From: Candidatus Sumerlaeota bacterium
GTDB lineage: Bacteria > Sumerlaeota > Sumerlaeia > MWCT01 > JAUWMI01
Reading direction: 5' to 3'
Assembly: GCA_030613245.1 (NCBI GenBank)
Contig: JAUWMI010000005.1
Span: 57,749-121,748 of the forward strand
Length of the DNA stretch: 64,000 nucleotides
Within the stretch, counting starts at the first letter, position 1. Each line of letters opens with the position of its first letter. The notes under the pieces are model-generated. The model saw only the letters and a program-made list of their open reading frames with translations. It made no database searches and was not told where the DNA came from. Positions 45,371 through 54,257 of this stretch are shown here, in pieces. The position numbers and the translations under genes were made by a program.

Positions 45371-46714
45371 TGGAGTGTTGGCAATATTCCTCGTATCATA
45401 CAGGTTACCAGTGAGGGTGTCTTCAAGCTTATCGGCAATCAAAGTGAAACCTGCTGTTTGAAATAGCCACCGCAGCTGCCAATAAGTGAGCACAAAGATA
45501 TGATGGCCCGGACTCCGGCCATAGGTGTAATGCGTGGCAGCCCATTCCCGACCACTAACCCCTAACCCACCGCCGCAGAAATCTGCCTCTTCCGAATCCT
45601 TCTTGCACAGCTCAGGGAAATCGTCCCTCATATCGCCTTCAATCGCAATGGGCACATTGATCAATAAATAACCTTCTTGTCGCAGCACCCTTCGCCACTC
45701 CCACAGCGCAAACAGCGGGGAAATGCTGTGCTCCAGAGAATGACTGCTCAGCACGAGGTCAACCGACTCGCTCTTAAATGGGAGGAAATGCATGTCCTCT
45801 TTCATCACCTCGATGCCGCGCCGTTTGCAATCCTCAATCTCGTATTCATTGTAGGTAATGCCAATAGTGCGGATCCCACGCATCGCCAGGTGCTGCGTCA
45901 CATATCCGGTGCCGCAGCCGACGTCCACAGCCCGCTGCAGCGCTCCCTCTAGCTTCAAGGTGTCAAACCACTTCCATAAAGGGCAGCCACACTGCGCAAA
46001 GTGACTGGAAAAATTCTCCGGCTCCATCCCCTGCGGTGTCTCGGGAAACACGATGCGGGAAGAACCAAGAATCAAGGAATTATGCCAGCGATAATCATGC
46101 GCAGTAGCCGGATGATCTAGTGCAAACTCCAGAATGCGGCGGATCGCCGAGCTGGCAAGAACTTTCCGCAACACTCTACGAAGCGCTCGATACTCCAGCA
46201 ACCGCTTTACCCACATTGGTCGCGGCCGCAAGTTCCGCCTCAGCGCTTTGCAAAACCGCAACGATGATCGGGCCTTCTCTTCTGCGGGATTGACCCTCAG
46301 AATCTTCCGATACTGGGAGATCGCTTTCCCGAGTTCCTTCTTGAAGCGCCAGGTTTCGGCCAGCCGATAGTACGCATCTATGTGCTGGCGGTTTATTGCG
46401 AGTATCTTCTCATATGTCTCTATTGCGCGATCGAGCTCCTGCAAAGCGCGGTAGGCATCGCCCATTCGCAGCAAGCATTCCGTATCCCCCGGGGAGAGCG
46501 TGTGCAACTGCTGGTAGCTCTTCAGCGCTTCTTGATAACGCCCAAGGCACATATAGGCCCAGGCAAGATGGCCATAGGCAGCAGGGTCATTAGGAGCTGC
46601 TTGTATGGCGAGCCGGAGATCATCAATACCATTCAGCAGATCGTTTGCCCGAATCCGCGCAATCGCTCTCTGCAAGCACTCTTGCGAGTCCACACTTTGT
46701 TCCTTCCCGACCAT
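45320..46714 (-). CDS. TPR-repeat protein fused to SAM-dependent methyltransferase
   Basis: 464 residues from the ATG at 46714; the frame continues up to 46840 with unlikely composition. Residues about 5-150 form four TPR units (AAYGHLAWAYMCLGRYQEAL, CLLRMGDAYRALQELDRAIE, DAYYRLAETWRFKKELGKAI). After a basic linker, residues 240-440 form a class I methyltransferase: motif I AVDVGCGTGYVTQHL, then GITYNEYEIEDCKRRGIEV, DMHFLPFKSESVDLVLSSHS and LEHS. It methylates an unknown acceptor, possibly a glycan or lipid given the neighbouring polysaccharide deacetylase. TPRs suggest docking to a partner protein. There is a Cys-rich insertion late in the domain. Confidence 0.8.
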   Translation of the reverse strand: MVGKEQSVDSQECLQRAIARIRANDLLNGIDDLRLAIQAAPNDPAAYGHLAWAYMCLGRYQEALKSYQQLHTLSPGDTECLLRMGDAYRALQELDRAIETYEKILAINRQHIDAYYRLAETWRFKKELGKAISQYRKILRVNPAEEKARSSLRFCKALRRNLRPRPMWVKRLLEYRALRRVLRKVLASSAIRRILEFALDHPATAHDYRWHNSLILGSSRIVFPETPQGMEPENFSSHFAQCGCPLWKWFDTLKLEGALQRAVDVGCGTGYVTQHLAMRGIRTIGITYNEYEIEDCKRRGIEVMKEDMHFLPFKSESVDLVLSSHSLEHSISPLFALWEWRRVLRQEGYLLINVPIAIEGDMRDDFPELCKKDSEEADFCGGGLGVSGREWAATHYTYGRSPGHHIFVLTYWQLRWLFQTAGFTLIADKLEDTLTGNLYDTRNIANTPLADPKRARCGYFLLKK

Positions 46715-46870
46715 GATATTGCTCGAATTGCACCCGTGAACACGAGGACAATTATCAAAAAGAAAAGTATCGTGTGGCTTAGACAATTGGCAACAGAAAA
46801 AGAACCGCAGCCTCTGGTGGTTCCTTGGCCAGGCTGCCATCTCTTTTAAATTCCAGGATACGCTGCAAGG

Positions 46871-47023
46871 CTACTTCGGAATGAACTTCTCGCGCCCTTC
46901 ATAGGGCACGGACTCAGGAGTGGCGATGAAAAAGTCTTTGATGTGCGCCATGAGCGGCTTGCCCTTTACTGCGCAGGGGTAAAGAAAAAAGGTGTGACAA
47001 ATGCACGGCGTCGCTCTCCTCAT
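46871..47023 (-). CDS. Putative 50-residue protein translationally coupled to the deacetylase
   Basis: The ATG overlaps the TGA stop of the polysaccharide deacetylase (ATGA, 4-nt overlap), and the frame runs 50 codons to a TAG. It begins MRRATPCICHTFFLYPCAVK and ends DFFIATPESVPYEGREKFIP plus Lys. Composition is protein-like, with three Cys and a His in a CxCH...C arrangement and an orderly C-terminus. The overlap suggests coupled translation. I know no family. A shorter start (MAHIKDFF, 46951) is also possible. It may be a real small protein or the tail of a lost gene. Confidence 0.42.
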   Translation of the reverse strand: MRRATPCICHTFFLYPCAVKGKPLMAHIKDFFIATPESVPYEGREKFIPK

Positions 47024-47970
47024 ATCTCTGGTAGGGAAAGGCGATCCGGCCAGGATCGTGAGAGAACAAGCGAGAAGTTACGCGTAAGCAGGGCAAGAAT
47101 TTCCTCGACGATCCGGTGTTTTTCGTCGAACGGAACGTTAAAGAAGCGGCCTCCCTTTTGCTTTCCCGCCACGTTGACGCCGAGAAGGTCTACCAGATCA
47201 ATGCCATGAAATACGTACGTGATGGGAAGCCGGCGCCTGATGAGTACCGCAACAATTCGCTCTACGTGTTTTATGCCAAGAGTAATGGCGATACTCCCAT
47301 GAAACGGCAGGCGCAAAAGGGGCGAGGTGGTAATCGGAATTTCTACGAGCGGACTGCGAGTATCTTCGCGCCAGGGGCGATTAGTATTGACACGGTATGG
47401 CTGCAAAGGTGCCCGGCCATAAGCAAGGCGTCCGTACTGTGCTCGCTTCGCGATGAGACTGCCCGAAAGGTAGCGCGCGATCATACGGAGCGCGGGCCCG
47501 AAAAACGTGGGGAGAAGTGAGGAGTCGTAGTGAAAGCCCAGATCAATCAGTTCGCTGAGCAAAGCGGGTGAGAGGTCATATCCTGGTGCGCGAAAGCCAA
47601 CAGGTGTGGTGCCAACTGCACCCCGGATTGCTTCTTGCGAGCGCTCAAGCTCCGCGCGAATCTCCGTGCGCCCGAGGCGTGAAAACCCGATCTGATGGCT
47701 GTACGAGTGGTTTGCGATCTCGTGGCCGCGGCGCACGATGTCGCGCAACTGCTCCTGCTTTTCCGGAACGTCTGCGTCACGGCCCGCAACGAAGAATGTG
47801 GCTGGGATTTGAAATCGCTCGAACAGTGCAAGAAAATTCGGCACTCCCTGTTCGTAAATCGGATCGTGAACAAGGAAGTCGTTGCCAGGCAGGCCATAGC
47901 ATTCACGTATTGCCCAGAGGCCATCGAGGTCAACATGCACGCAGCCACGTGGTTTTTCGGTCGCTTCCAT
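47020..47970 (-). CDS. Polysaccharide deacetylase (NodB-homology, carbohydrate esterase 4-type)
   Basis: 316 residues. NodB-type motifs: an N-terminal VHVDLDGLWAI in place of the usual TFDDG, FQIPATFFVAGRDADV, the metal-binding HEIANHSYSHQIGFS (HSxxH), GFRAPGYDLSP (motif 3) and a late PITYVFHGIDLVDLLG. The first motif follows the HVDxDG variant seen in ArnD- and PgdA-like outliers. The enzyme removes N-acetyl or formyl groups from amino sugars of lipid- or wall-linked glycans. It has no signal peptide, so the substrate may be a cytoplasmic precursor. Its stop overlaps a small downstream ORF. The methyltransferase follows about 160 nt further on. Confidence 0.85.
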   Translation of the reverse strand: MEATEKPRGCVHVDLDGLWAIRECYGLPGNDFLVHDPIYEQGVPNFLALFERFQIPATFFVAGRDADVPEKQEQLRDIVRRGHEIANHSYSHQIGFSRLGRTEIRAELERSQEAIRGAVGTTPVGFRAPGYDLSPALLSELIDLGFHYDSSLLPTFFGPALRMIARYLSGSLIAKRAQYGRLAYGRAPLQPYRVNTNRPWREDTRSPLVEIPITTSPLLRLPFHGSIAITLGIKHVERIVAVLIRRRLPITYVFHGIDLVDLLGVNVAGKQKGGRFFNVPFDEKHRIVEEILALLTRNFSLVLSRSWPDRLSLPEI

Positions 47971-47999
47971 CGCTTACTTCACGGTCTACTTTAAGAACT

Positions 48000-48057
48000 G
48001 CCACAGAGTCACGGAGGCGCAGAGATGTTCTGCTCTGTGTCTCTGCGTCTCCGTGGC
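48000..48057. repeat. CACAGAG-family long hairpin
   Basis: GCCACAGAGTCACGGAGGCG and CGTCTCCGTGGC with inner CAGAGA/TCTCTG complementarity form a 58-nt imperfect hairpin upstream of the deacetylase gene. Same family as 5204-5343 and 8453-8478. Confidence 0.7.
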
Positions 48058-48112
48058 TTTACCAAGACGAAATTATGGTTACTACAAGGATGCCATCACC
48101 GGACAAAGGAGT

Positions 48113-48385
48113 TCAGAACGTGATGCGAAAATCGCGAAAGCCTTTTTCCTCTTTTGACCATTCAGTATCCACATCGTCAATCTGCGCCATGCGAGGGCCG
48201 GCGCGCAACGCATCCAAAAAAGTGCTGAGCACCTCGTCATTGCCATCCGCCTGTACCTCCACGGCGCCGCTGTAAAGATTGCGCACCGTGCCTTTCAGGC
48301 CGTACTGCCGCGCAAGATCATACACGAAGTAGCGAAAGCCGACACCCTGAACACGGCCTTTAACTATGGCTTTCAGATAACTCAT
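48113..48385 (-). CDS. acyP: Acylphosphatase
   Basis: 90 residues, the family length. Catalytic Arg is in GRVQGVGFRYFV and catalytic Asn in GTVRNLYSGAVEVQADG; both signature motifs are complete. The enzyme hydrolyses acyl phosphates such as carbamoyl phosphate or 1,3-bisphosphoglycerate in the cytoplasm. It lies 157 nt downstream of pyrF on the same strand, which may or may not place it in the pyrimidine transcript. Carbamoyl phosphate is the substrate of PyrB, which makes the neighbourhood noteworthy but does not prove a link. Confidence 0.93.
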   Translation of the reverse strand: MSYLKAIVKGRVQGVGFRYFVYDLARQYGLKGTVRNLYSGAVEVQADGNDEVLSTFLDALRAGPRMAQIDDVDTEWSKEEKGFRDFRITF

Positions 48386-48542
48386 GGTATACGCTGTGCC
48401 GTGCTATCTTTTGGTATTAAAGACTGATTTTCAAATTGCTTGGGCGGTAAAGGGGGACTGGCTACTTTTTATGGTAAGACTACGTCACAATCAGCTCAAT
48501 TTGTCATCGCGAAGAACTTGCCCGTACTGCCTGTGTTTCCGC

Positions 48543-49355
48543 TCAATTACACCTCACCTGCCCGCGCGCGAGATTGATCGCCTCGCGATACTCCACGGTC
48601 TTCTTTACGATATCCTCCTCAAACTGCTCCCCGGTAGAGGCATAAATGATTCCCCGGCTCACGTTGATAATTAATCCCTCACAGGAGGCATTCAACCCAT
48701 TAGCCACGACCTTATTGAGATCGCCCTTCTGAGCTCCAATACCGGGCACGAGCATGGTGGCATCTTCAATGGCCTTGCGAATTTCTGCGACCTGATCAGG
48801 GTGGGTCGCGCCGACCACTGCGCCACAATTGTTGTAGACGTTCCATTCCTTGATCTTGTGCGCGACCTTCAAATAGAGTTTATCGGGAATCTGAAAATCT
48901 TCCGCCCCTTTATTTGAAGTTAAGCAGAGGACAAAGACGGTTTTGTCGCGATATTCCAGAAACGGTTGGATCGCATCCTCGCCCATGTAAGGGTTCACGG
49001 TAGCGGCGTCAAAGTTCCACACCTCAAACAGGGCTTTGGCGTAGTGGCGCGCTGAGTTGCTAATGTCGCTGCGCTTGGCATCGCCAATAACCGGAATATC
49101 CTTGGGGATGTACTTGACTGTACGGCGCAGGGCATCAATGCCGGGAATGCCCAGACTTTCGTAAAAGGCAAGATTCAACTTGTAGGCGCAGACGAGATTG
49201 CGAGTTATGTCAATGATTGCGCGGTTGAAGTAGACAATAGGATTCGTCTCCATCAGAAACTTGCGTGGTACGTATTCGAGATCAGTATCCAGGCCGATAC
49301 ACAGCAGGCTATTGTTACGTTCACTAGCCTCACGTAGTTTCATGGAAAAGTTCAT
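48543..49355 (-). CDS. pyrF: Orotidine 5'-phosphate decarboxylase
   Basis: 270 residues, the longer subfamily 2 form of PyrF. SLLCIGLDTDLEY at the N-terminus, the catalytic DAKRSDISNSARHYAKALF motif (Asp-x-Lys-x-x-Asp), VNPYMGEDAIQPFLEY and LVPGIGAQKGDLNKV (phosphate loop). It converts OMP to UMP, the last step of UMP synthesis. Its ATG directly follows the pyrD TAG stop, and GGAGG inside the end of pyrD serves as its ribosome site with 5-nt spacing, so the two are tightly coupled. Confidence 0.95.
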   Translation of the reverse strand: MNFSMKLREASERNNSLLCIGLDTDLEYVPRKFLMETNPIVYFNRAIIDITRNLVCAYKLNLAFYESLGIPGIDALRRTVKYIPKDIPVIGDAKRSDISNSARHYAKALFEVWNFDAATVNPYMGEDAIQPFLEYRDKTVFVLCLTSNKGAEDFQIPDKLYLKVAHKIKEWNVYNNCGAVVGATHPDQVAEIRKAIEDATMLVPGIGAQKGDLNKVVANGLNASCEGLIINVSRGIIYASTGEQFEEDIVKKTVEYREAINLARGQVRCN

Positions 49356-50267
49356 CTAGCCCTCCACGACGTTGATAATCTCTCTAACAGATGTATGGTG
49401 ATGTGCTTCCAGAAACATTTCAAGCTCTTTTACGATCTCCACAGGGGCAAGCGGATTAACAAAGTTCGCTGTGCCCACGGCAATGGCAGTGGCGCCGGCC
49501 ATTAGAAATTCGATCGCATCCGTGCCTGTCATGATGCCGCCCATGCCAATGATCGGGATATTCGTAGAGCGGGCAACCTGCCATACCATGCGTAGAGCAA
49601 TCGGCTTAATTGCAGGGCCAGAAAGCCCACCTGTGGCATTGCCGAGGATGGGGCGGCGCGTCTCAATATCAATTGCCAGGGCCAGAAATGTATTGACCAG
49701 CGAGACGGCAGTGGCGCCCGCCTCTTCTGCGGCATGTGCCATACTCACGATATCGGCAACATTCGGCGTGAGTTTAACAATAATTGGAAGTGCAGAGGCC
49801 GCAACAACTTCCTGCGTGACTTCGCGAATCATGTCGGCTGAGGTGCCGAATGCGATACCGCCTTCCTTAACATTTGGGCACGATACGTTGACTTCGAGCG
49901 CTGCGAGTCCGGGGCAGTCAGACAACGCCTCAGCCAGCTGCACATACTCATCCACGGTGTTACCTGCAATGTTGGCGATCAGCACAGTGTCAATCCCCTC
50001 AAGCAGGGGTACTACTTCGTCGAGAAAGCGATCAAGCCCGACGTTTTGCAGGCCAATCGAGTTGATCAAACCGGCAGGAGTTTCAACGAGCCGCGGAGGA
50101 GGATTCCCTGGCCGCTCCTCGAGCGTCACGGATTTGAGGAAAATCGCACCCAGGAGCGAAGGATCATAAAACGCCTCGTACTCCTGGCCATACCCGAACG
50201 TCCCTGAGGCAACAGTTACGGGATTTTTAAGCGTCAGCTCGCCGATCTGGATTTCAAGATCTGGCAC
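49356..50267 (-). CDS. pyrD: Dihydroorotate dehydrogenase, class 1B catalytic subunit
   Basis: 303 residues. LKNPVTVASGTFGYGQEYEA, the catalytic Cys in VNVSCPNVKEGGIAFG, VKLTPNV with the FMN-contact Lys, and IIGMGGIMTGTDAIEFLMAG binding the FMN phosphate. The Cys base and the neighbouring pyrK make this the NAD+-dependent class 1B enzyme, PyrD2PyrK2, which oxidises dihydroorotate to orotate. GTG start with GGAG 7 nt upstream. It lies between pyrK, after a gap with hairpin repeats, and pyrF with no gap. Confidence 0.95.
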   Translation of the reverse strand: MPDLEIQIGELTLKNPVTVASGTFGYGQEYEAFYDPSLLGAIFLKSVTLEERPGNPPPRLVETPAGLINSIGLQNVGLDRFLDEVVPLLEGIDTVLIANIAGNTVDEYVQLAEALSDCPGLAALEVNVSCPNVKEGGIAFGTSADMIREVTQEVVAASALPIIVKLTPNVADIVSMAHAAEEAGATAVSLVNTFLALAIDIETRRPILGNATGGLSGPAIKPIALRMVWQVARSTNIPIIGMGGIMTGTDAIEFLMAGATAIAVGTANFVNPLAPVEIVKELEMFLEAHHHTSVREIINVVEG

Positions 50268-50283
50268 GTGGTGTCTCCGTTTG

Positions 50284-50383
50284 TAGGGGCAGGCCTCGTG
50301 CCTGCCCTTGTATCTTCTTCGTGATCTTCGTGTCCTTCGTGGTAATTGGTTCTAATAATATATACCACGAAGCGCACGAAGAT
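50284..50383. repeat. Two hairpin families between pyrK and pyrD
   Basis: A GTAGGGGCAGGCCTCGTGCC hairpin (50284-50309) is followed by CTTCGTGTCCTTCGTGGT, mirrored by ACCACGAAGCGCACGAAG (50318-50383). Both lie within the presumed pyr operon, in the 148-nt gap. Confidence 0.7.
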
Positions 50384-50415
50384 ATATGGTTTGGCACCAC
50401 CTTTGATCGGATCTC

Positions 50416-51174
50416 TTAGAACTCCAGAGCATTAGAATCGAAAACAGGCCCATCGCAACACACGCGCGCATAGCCGTCGTGCACTTTTACCACACATCCC
50501 AGGCAAGCGCCAACGCCGCAGCCAAGCTGGTTCTCGAGCGATACCTGGCACTCCAGGCCTGCGCTATGCACTTTGTGCGTCAACACCTTAATCATCTCCA
50601 TCGGGCCACATGCATATATAGCGCACCCTGGCTGCATATATTCTTCAACAAAGTCTGTGACCATACCTTGTTGGCCTGCAGAGCCATCATCGGTAAAGAT
50701 CTGAAGCTGAACACCAGAGGCTACGAGTTCATCAACAAGGTAGAGACATGCTTTGGTGCGCACGCCGTAAAGTAAAAGCGTCGGATACGGCTTTGTGCGT
50801 AGCTGCTGCATGAGAAAAAAAAGAGGGGCCACGCCCATGCCGCCGGCAATGACCAGATTCAGCTTTCCCGCCTTGATCTGGAACGGCTGGCCAAGAGGCC
50901 CGACGCAATCCACCTCAGCACCCGGTTGCTTTCGGGAGAGAATTTCCGTTCCTTGACCTTTAACCTCAAATAGAATGCGAAACTGCTCGCGGCCATCACT
51001 TGAGAGGACACTGAATGGACGGCGAAGGAGCGGCGCCACACTGCTGGAAACGCGGATGTTCACGAATTGCCCGGGTTCTGCACTGCGAGAAATTTCCGGG
51101 GCATGGTAGGTGTGTACGAAAACACCGGAGGCGAGAGCCTGGGCGTCAATCAGCTTTGCAAGAAGTTTGTGCAT
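50416..51174 (-). CDS. pyrK: Dihydroorotate dehydrogenase electron transfer subunit
   Basis: 252 residues from the ATG at 51174; a GTG at 51195 would add seven residues. FAD-binding PLLRRPFSVLS, then NAD-binding LVIAGGMGVAPLFFLMQQLR, and a C-terminal [2Fe-2S] site CGVGACLGCVV with the fourth Cys in ARVCCDGPVF. It passes electrons from PyrD FMN through Fe-S and FAD to NAD+. It is 168 nt downstream of pyrC, the gap being filled by three hairpin units. Confidence 0.94.
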   Translation of the reverse strand: MHKLLAKLIDAQALASGVFVHTYHAPEISRSAEPGQFVNIRVSSSVAPLLRRPFSVLSSDGREQFRILFEVKGQGTEILSRKQPGAEVDCVGPLGQPFQIKAGKLNLVIAGGMGVAPLFFLMQQLRTKPYPTLLLYGVRTKACLYLVDELVASGVQLQIFTDDGSAGQQGMVTDFVEEYMQPGCAIYACGPMEMIKVLTHKVHSAGLECQVSLENQLGCGVGACLGCVVKVHDGYARVCCDGPVFDSNALEF

Positions 51175-51216
51175 TGTGTGCGTCCAGATCCTCACAGCGA
51201 GGCGGTCGCCAACATG

Positions 51217-51332
51217 GTAGCACAGGCATCCCTGCCTGATGCAGTAGCTCTTATCGCAGCGGTAACACAGGCATCCCTGCCTGTGTAACAGCTCTTATCG
51301 AAGCGGAGAACAGGCTGGAAGCCTGTTCTACC
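51217..51332. repeat. Three tandem hairpin units between pyrC and pyrK
   Basis: Two units of about 44 nt, each an ACAGGCATCCCTGCCTG palindrome plus CAGCTCTTATCG and CAGCG/AAGCG, stand in tandem (51217-51260 and 51261-51304). They are followed by a GAACAGGCTGGAAGCCTGTTC hairpin. They fill the pyrC-pyrK gap and would form three stems in the operon mRNA. Confidence 0.7.
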
Positions 51333-51342
51333 ATTCCAGTTT

Positions 51343-52641
51343 TCAGACGAGCATCTTGCCCTGAAGGTAGATCAGCCTACCGCCAACAATGGTGCCATGG
51401 ACTGCACCCTTCACTCGTTTTCCGATAAACGGAGAGTTGGCGCTTTTGGAAAAAAATCGCTTTGCTGAGATCACCCATCGTTTCTTTGGGGTAATCAGGG
51501 TCACGTCGGCTACGGCGCCAACTGAAAGTGTGCCGCGATCAAGTTTCAGAATTCTTGCCGGGCTTATGGTCATCTTCTCGATCATAAGAGAAAATGGGAT
51601 GATGCCAGGATTGACGAGATCCGTGAGGAGCACAGGCACGGCGGTTTCGAGACCAATAAGGCCGAAGGGTGCCTCGGTGTAGACCTTGTCCTTCTCAATA
51701 TTTGTATGTGGTGCATGGTCCGTGGCGATGACGTCAATCGTGCCGCTGAGCAGTGCATTGATCAGGCTCTGGCGATCCATTTCAGAACAGAGTGGGGGTT
51801 TTACCTTGGTGTTGGTATTAAAACTCGACAGGCGGACGGTCTCATCCGTAAGCGTCAGGTGATGAGGTGTAACTTCAGCTGTGATGCGAATGTCTTGGTG
51901 CTTGGCGAGCTGGATGAGCTCAATGGATGGCCTGGTACTGACATGGCAGATGTGGACGCGTCCGCCGGTGAATTCGGCGAGCTCGATGTCGCGTCCTACA
52001 AGGGTGCTTTCAGCTGATGAGGGAATCCCTTTCAGACCCAGTATGGTGGAGGTATAACCTTCGTTAATCATGCCGCCTTCGGAGAGATTCAAATCTTCGC
52101 AATGATCGAGAATCGGGACGTCGAACATGGCGGTGTATTCCAGGGCGCGGCGCATGATCTCGGAGTTCATGACAGGACGGCCGTCGTCGCTGAATGCAAT
52201 GGCGCCATGGGTGATGAGATCTCCGAATTCATTAATCTCCTCGCCCTGGCGGTTTTTCGTAATTGCCGCAATAGGATAAACATTTACCACACCATTGGTC
52301 TGGGCGCACGTGACGATATACTTGATGCCTGTCTGGCTGTCAATGACCGGCGTAGTATTGGGCATGACGCATACACTGGTAAATCCGCCAGCAGCGGCTG
52401 CGCGTGTGCCCGAAGTAATGGTTTCTTCATCCTCACGACCAGGCTCGCGCAAATGCGCGTGCATATCAATCAGCCCGGGAACTACATAAAGCCCTCTGGC
52501 ATCGAGTGTCTCATCGGCTTTCCTGCGAACCCGCTTACCCACCTCTTTAATTATGCCGTTGCGAATATAGACATCCAGCAGCTCGTCGCGGCCATTCGCC
52601 GGGTCAACAACGTGTCCGTTCTTTATCAATAGACTCTTCAT
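51343..52641 (-). CDS. pyrC: Dihydroorotase
   Basis: 432 residues, type I/class B amidohydrolase as in Gram-positive and many other bacteria. N-terminal LIKNGHVVDPANGRDELLDV, metal motif GLIDMHAHLREPGREDEET (HxH), ILDHCEDLNLSEGG, HICHVSTRPSIEL, EVTPHHLTL and the catalytic Asp in VIATDHAPH. It closes N-carbamoyl-aspartate to dihydroorotate. AGGTGG lies 7 nt before the ATG. It follows pyrB after 99 nt. Confidence 0.95.
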   Translation of the reverse strand: MKSLLIKNGHVVDPANGRDELLDVYIRNGIIKEVGKRVRRKADETLDARGLYVVPGLIDMHAHLREPGREDEETITSGTRAAAAGGFTSVCVMPNTTPVIDSQTGIKYIVTCAQTNGVVNVYPIAAITKNRQGEEINEFGDLITHGAIAFSDDGRPVMNSEIMRRALEYTAMFDVPILDHCEDLNLSEGGMINEGYTSTILGLKGIPSSAESTLVGRDIELAEFTGGRVHICHVSTRPSIELIQLAKHQDIRITAEVTPHHLTLTDETVRLSSFNTNTKVKPPLCSEMDRQSLINALLSGTIDVIATDHAPHTNIEKDKVYTEAPFGLIGLETAVPVLLTDLVNPGIIPFSLMIEKMTISPARILKLDRGTLSVGAVADVTLITPKKRWVISAKRFFSKSANSPFIGKRVKGAVHGTIVGGRLIYLQGKMLV

Positions 52642-52740
52642 AACGTTACCACCTTTTCATTCTTCACTCATAATCATCCCATCCTGAGAAAATCCGCCCG
52701 GTGGCATATTTTGTTTAAAGACGGCCATAGAGAATCACAG

Positions 52741-53667
52741 TCACGAGCTTGCGGCTCCGCTCAGCAGGTAGAGAACAGCCATGCGAACCGCCACGCCATT
52801 GGTGACCTGTTCATTGATGACCGAATGTTTGCCATCAGCAACTTCCTGCGAGATTTCGACGCCACGGTTAATTGGGCCGGGATGCATAATCAGCACGTCA
52901 CGCTTCGCTACTTGAAGACGCTCTTCAGTTACTCCGTAGAGAAGCTTATATTCCCGGATTGATGGAAAAAGATTTTTATGCTGGCGTTCGAGCTGGATGC
53001 GCAAGAGGTTAATAACGTCGGCATCTTTGATGCCCTCGTTCAAATTGTGGCATATGCGAACGCCCAGGTCGCCAAAGCGTTCGGGAACGAGGGTGCGCGG
53101 GCCAACGAGCGTGATCTTGGCGCCGAGCTTCAGCAGTGCCCAGATGTTAGAACGGGCCACGCGACTGTGCAGAATGTCGCCTACAATGGCAACCTTCAGG
53201 TCCTTGAAGCGCCGCTTTTTATCCTTGATAGTGAACATATCGAGCAGGGCCTGTGTGGGATGTTCGTGTGTGCCATCGCCAGCATTGACCATAGATGCAT
53301 GAATACGCTGGCTGAGCACGTGCGGAGCGCCCGGACAAGGGTGGCGCATGACGATGAAATCCGCACCCATGGATTCAATCGTACGCGCGGTATCAATGAG
53401 CGACTCCCCTTTCTGCACGCTGCTGGTGGATACGGAGAAATTTATGACATCGGCGCTGAGGCGTTTGGCCGCCAGCTCAAACGAAGTGCGCGTGCGCGTA
53501 CTCGCCTCGTAAAAGAGATTCACCACGGTTTTCCCACGCAGGGTGGGTACTTTCTTGACCGTGCGTGTAAAAATCTCTTTAAATCCAACGGCATTCTCGA
53601 GAATCAACTCGATCTCTTCCTTGCTCAACTCCTCGATGCCCAGCAGATGTTTGTGTCGAAATTTCAT
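52741..53667 (-). CDS. pyrB: Aspartate carbamoyltransferase catalytic subunit
   Basis: 308 residues from the ATG at 53667, which has AAGG 8 nt upstream; the ATG at 53676 abuts that site. The carbamoyl-phosphate motif [27 protein letters not shown], a middle [13 protein letters not shown] and the late [12 protein letters not shown] are all present. It condenses carbamoyl phosphate with aspartate, the committed step of pyrimidine synthesis. No pyrI regulatory subunit is seen. It is 44 nt downstream of pyrR, consistent with PyrR-type operon control. Confidence 0.95.
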   Translation of the reverse strand: MKFRHKHLLGIEELSKEEIELILENAVGFKEIFTRTVKKVPTLRGKTVVNLFYEASTRTRTSFELAAKRLSADVINFSVSTSSVQKGESLIDTARTIESMGADFIVMRHPCPGAPHVLSQRIHASMVNAGDGTHEHPTQALLDMFTIKDKKRRFKDLKVAIVGDILHSRVARSNIWALLKLGAKITLVGPRTLVPERFGDLGVRICHNLNEGIKDADVINLLRIQLERQHKNLFPSIREYKLLYGVTEERLQVAKRDVLIMHPGPINRGVEISQEVADGKHSVINEQVTNGVAVRMAVLYLLSGAASS

Positions 53668-53711
53668 TGGTTTCATCCTTCAACCGTTTTGATCCGACCG
53701 CGCAGGGTGGT

Positions 53712-54257
53712 TCAGCGCTTTTTCCAATCAACCATAATGACCCGCTCTTCGCCATCGAGCTCTTGCAAGTGGAGCTGGACGAGCTGGTCTGGTGAGGCTT
53801 GAAGGGTGGTGCCAACAAAGTCGGGCTGGATAGGATACTCGCGCAGCCCGCGGTCAATCAATACGGCCAATTTGATACAGGCAGGGCGGCCAAAATCAAC
53901 GATCTGATCCAGTGCAGCACGTACCGTACGGCCCGTGAAGAGCACGTCGTCAACCAGAACAACTGTGGTGCCGGTGACGTCAAAGGGAAGTGTGGTTGCC
54001 TTAACCACGGGCTGGCTGCCGAGCGTGGAAAGATCATCGCGATAGAGTGTAATATCGAGAATGCCGAGCGGAATGCTGCGACTCAGGCGTTTCTTGAGCA
54101 GGCCCTGGAGCCGTTGGGCCAGAATCGCACCACGCGTGCGAATACCGATCAGAACCAGGCGCTTCTTGCTTTTAACCTCGCGGGCAATCTGATCAGCCAG
54201 CTTTCTTAGCATGACGGCAATCTTCGGCTTATCAAGTATCTGCTTTGATCTGGTCAT
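53712..54257 (-). CDS. pyrR: Bifunctional pyr operon regulator / uracil phosphoribosyltransferase
   Basis: 181 residues. KRLVLIGIRTRGAILAQRLQ at the N-terminus and the PRPP loop TTVVLVDDVLFTGRTVRAAL. PyrR binds a leader RNA stem in response to UMP and attenuates pyr genes, and has weak uracil phosphoribosyltransferase activity. The ATG overlaps the purD TGA (ATGA), which joins the purine and pyrimidine halves of the cluster. I looked for the PyrR RNA-binding loop consensus in the gaps after pyrR and pyrB and did not find a convincing one. Confidence 0.93.
   Translation of the reverse strand: MTRSKQILDKPKIAVMLRKLADQIAREVKSKKRLVLIGIRTRGAILAQRLQGLLKKRLSRSIPLGILDITLYRDDLSTLGSQPVVKATTLPFDVTGTTVVLVDDVLFTGRTVRAALDQIVDFGRPACIKLAVLIDRGLREYPIQPDFVGTTLQASPDQLVQLHLQELDGEERVIMVDWKKR

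Noticed and set aside
49471..50169. Plus-strand frame of 232 codons
   Set aside because: Antisense to pyrD, with Ser/Ala/Ile-rich composition and no ribosome site; pyrD is certain.
53197..53711. Search for a PyrR RNA-binding loop and attenuator in the pyrR-pyrB gap
   Set aside because: No sequence close to the known PyrR loop and no terminator/antiterminator pair could be seen.
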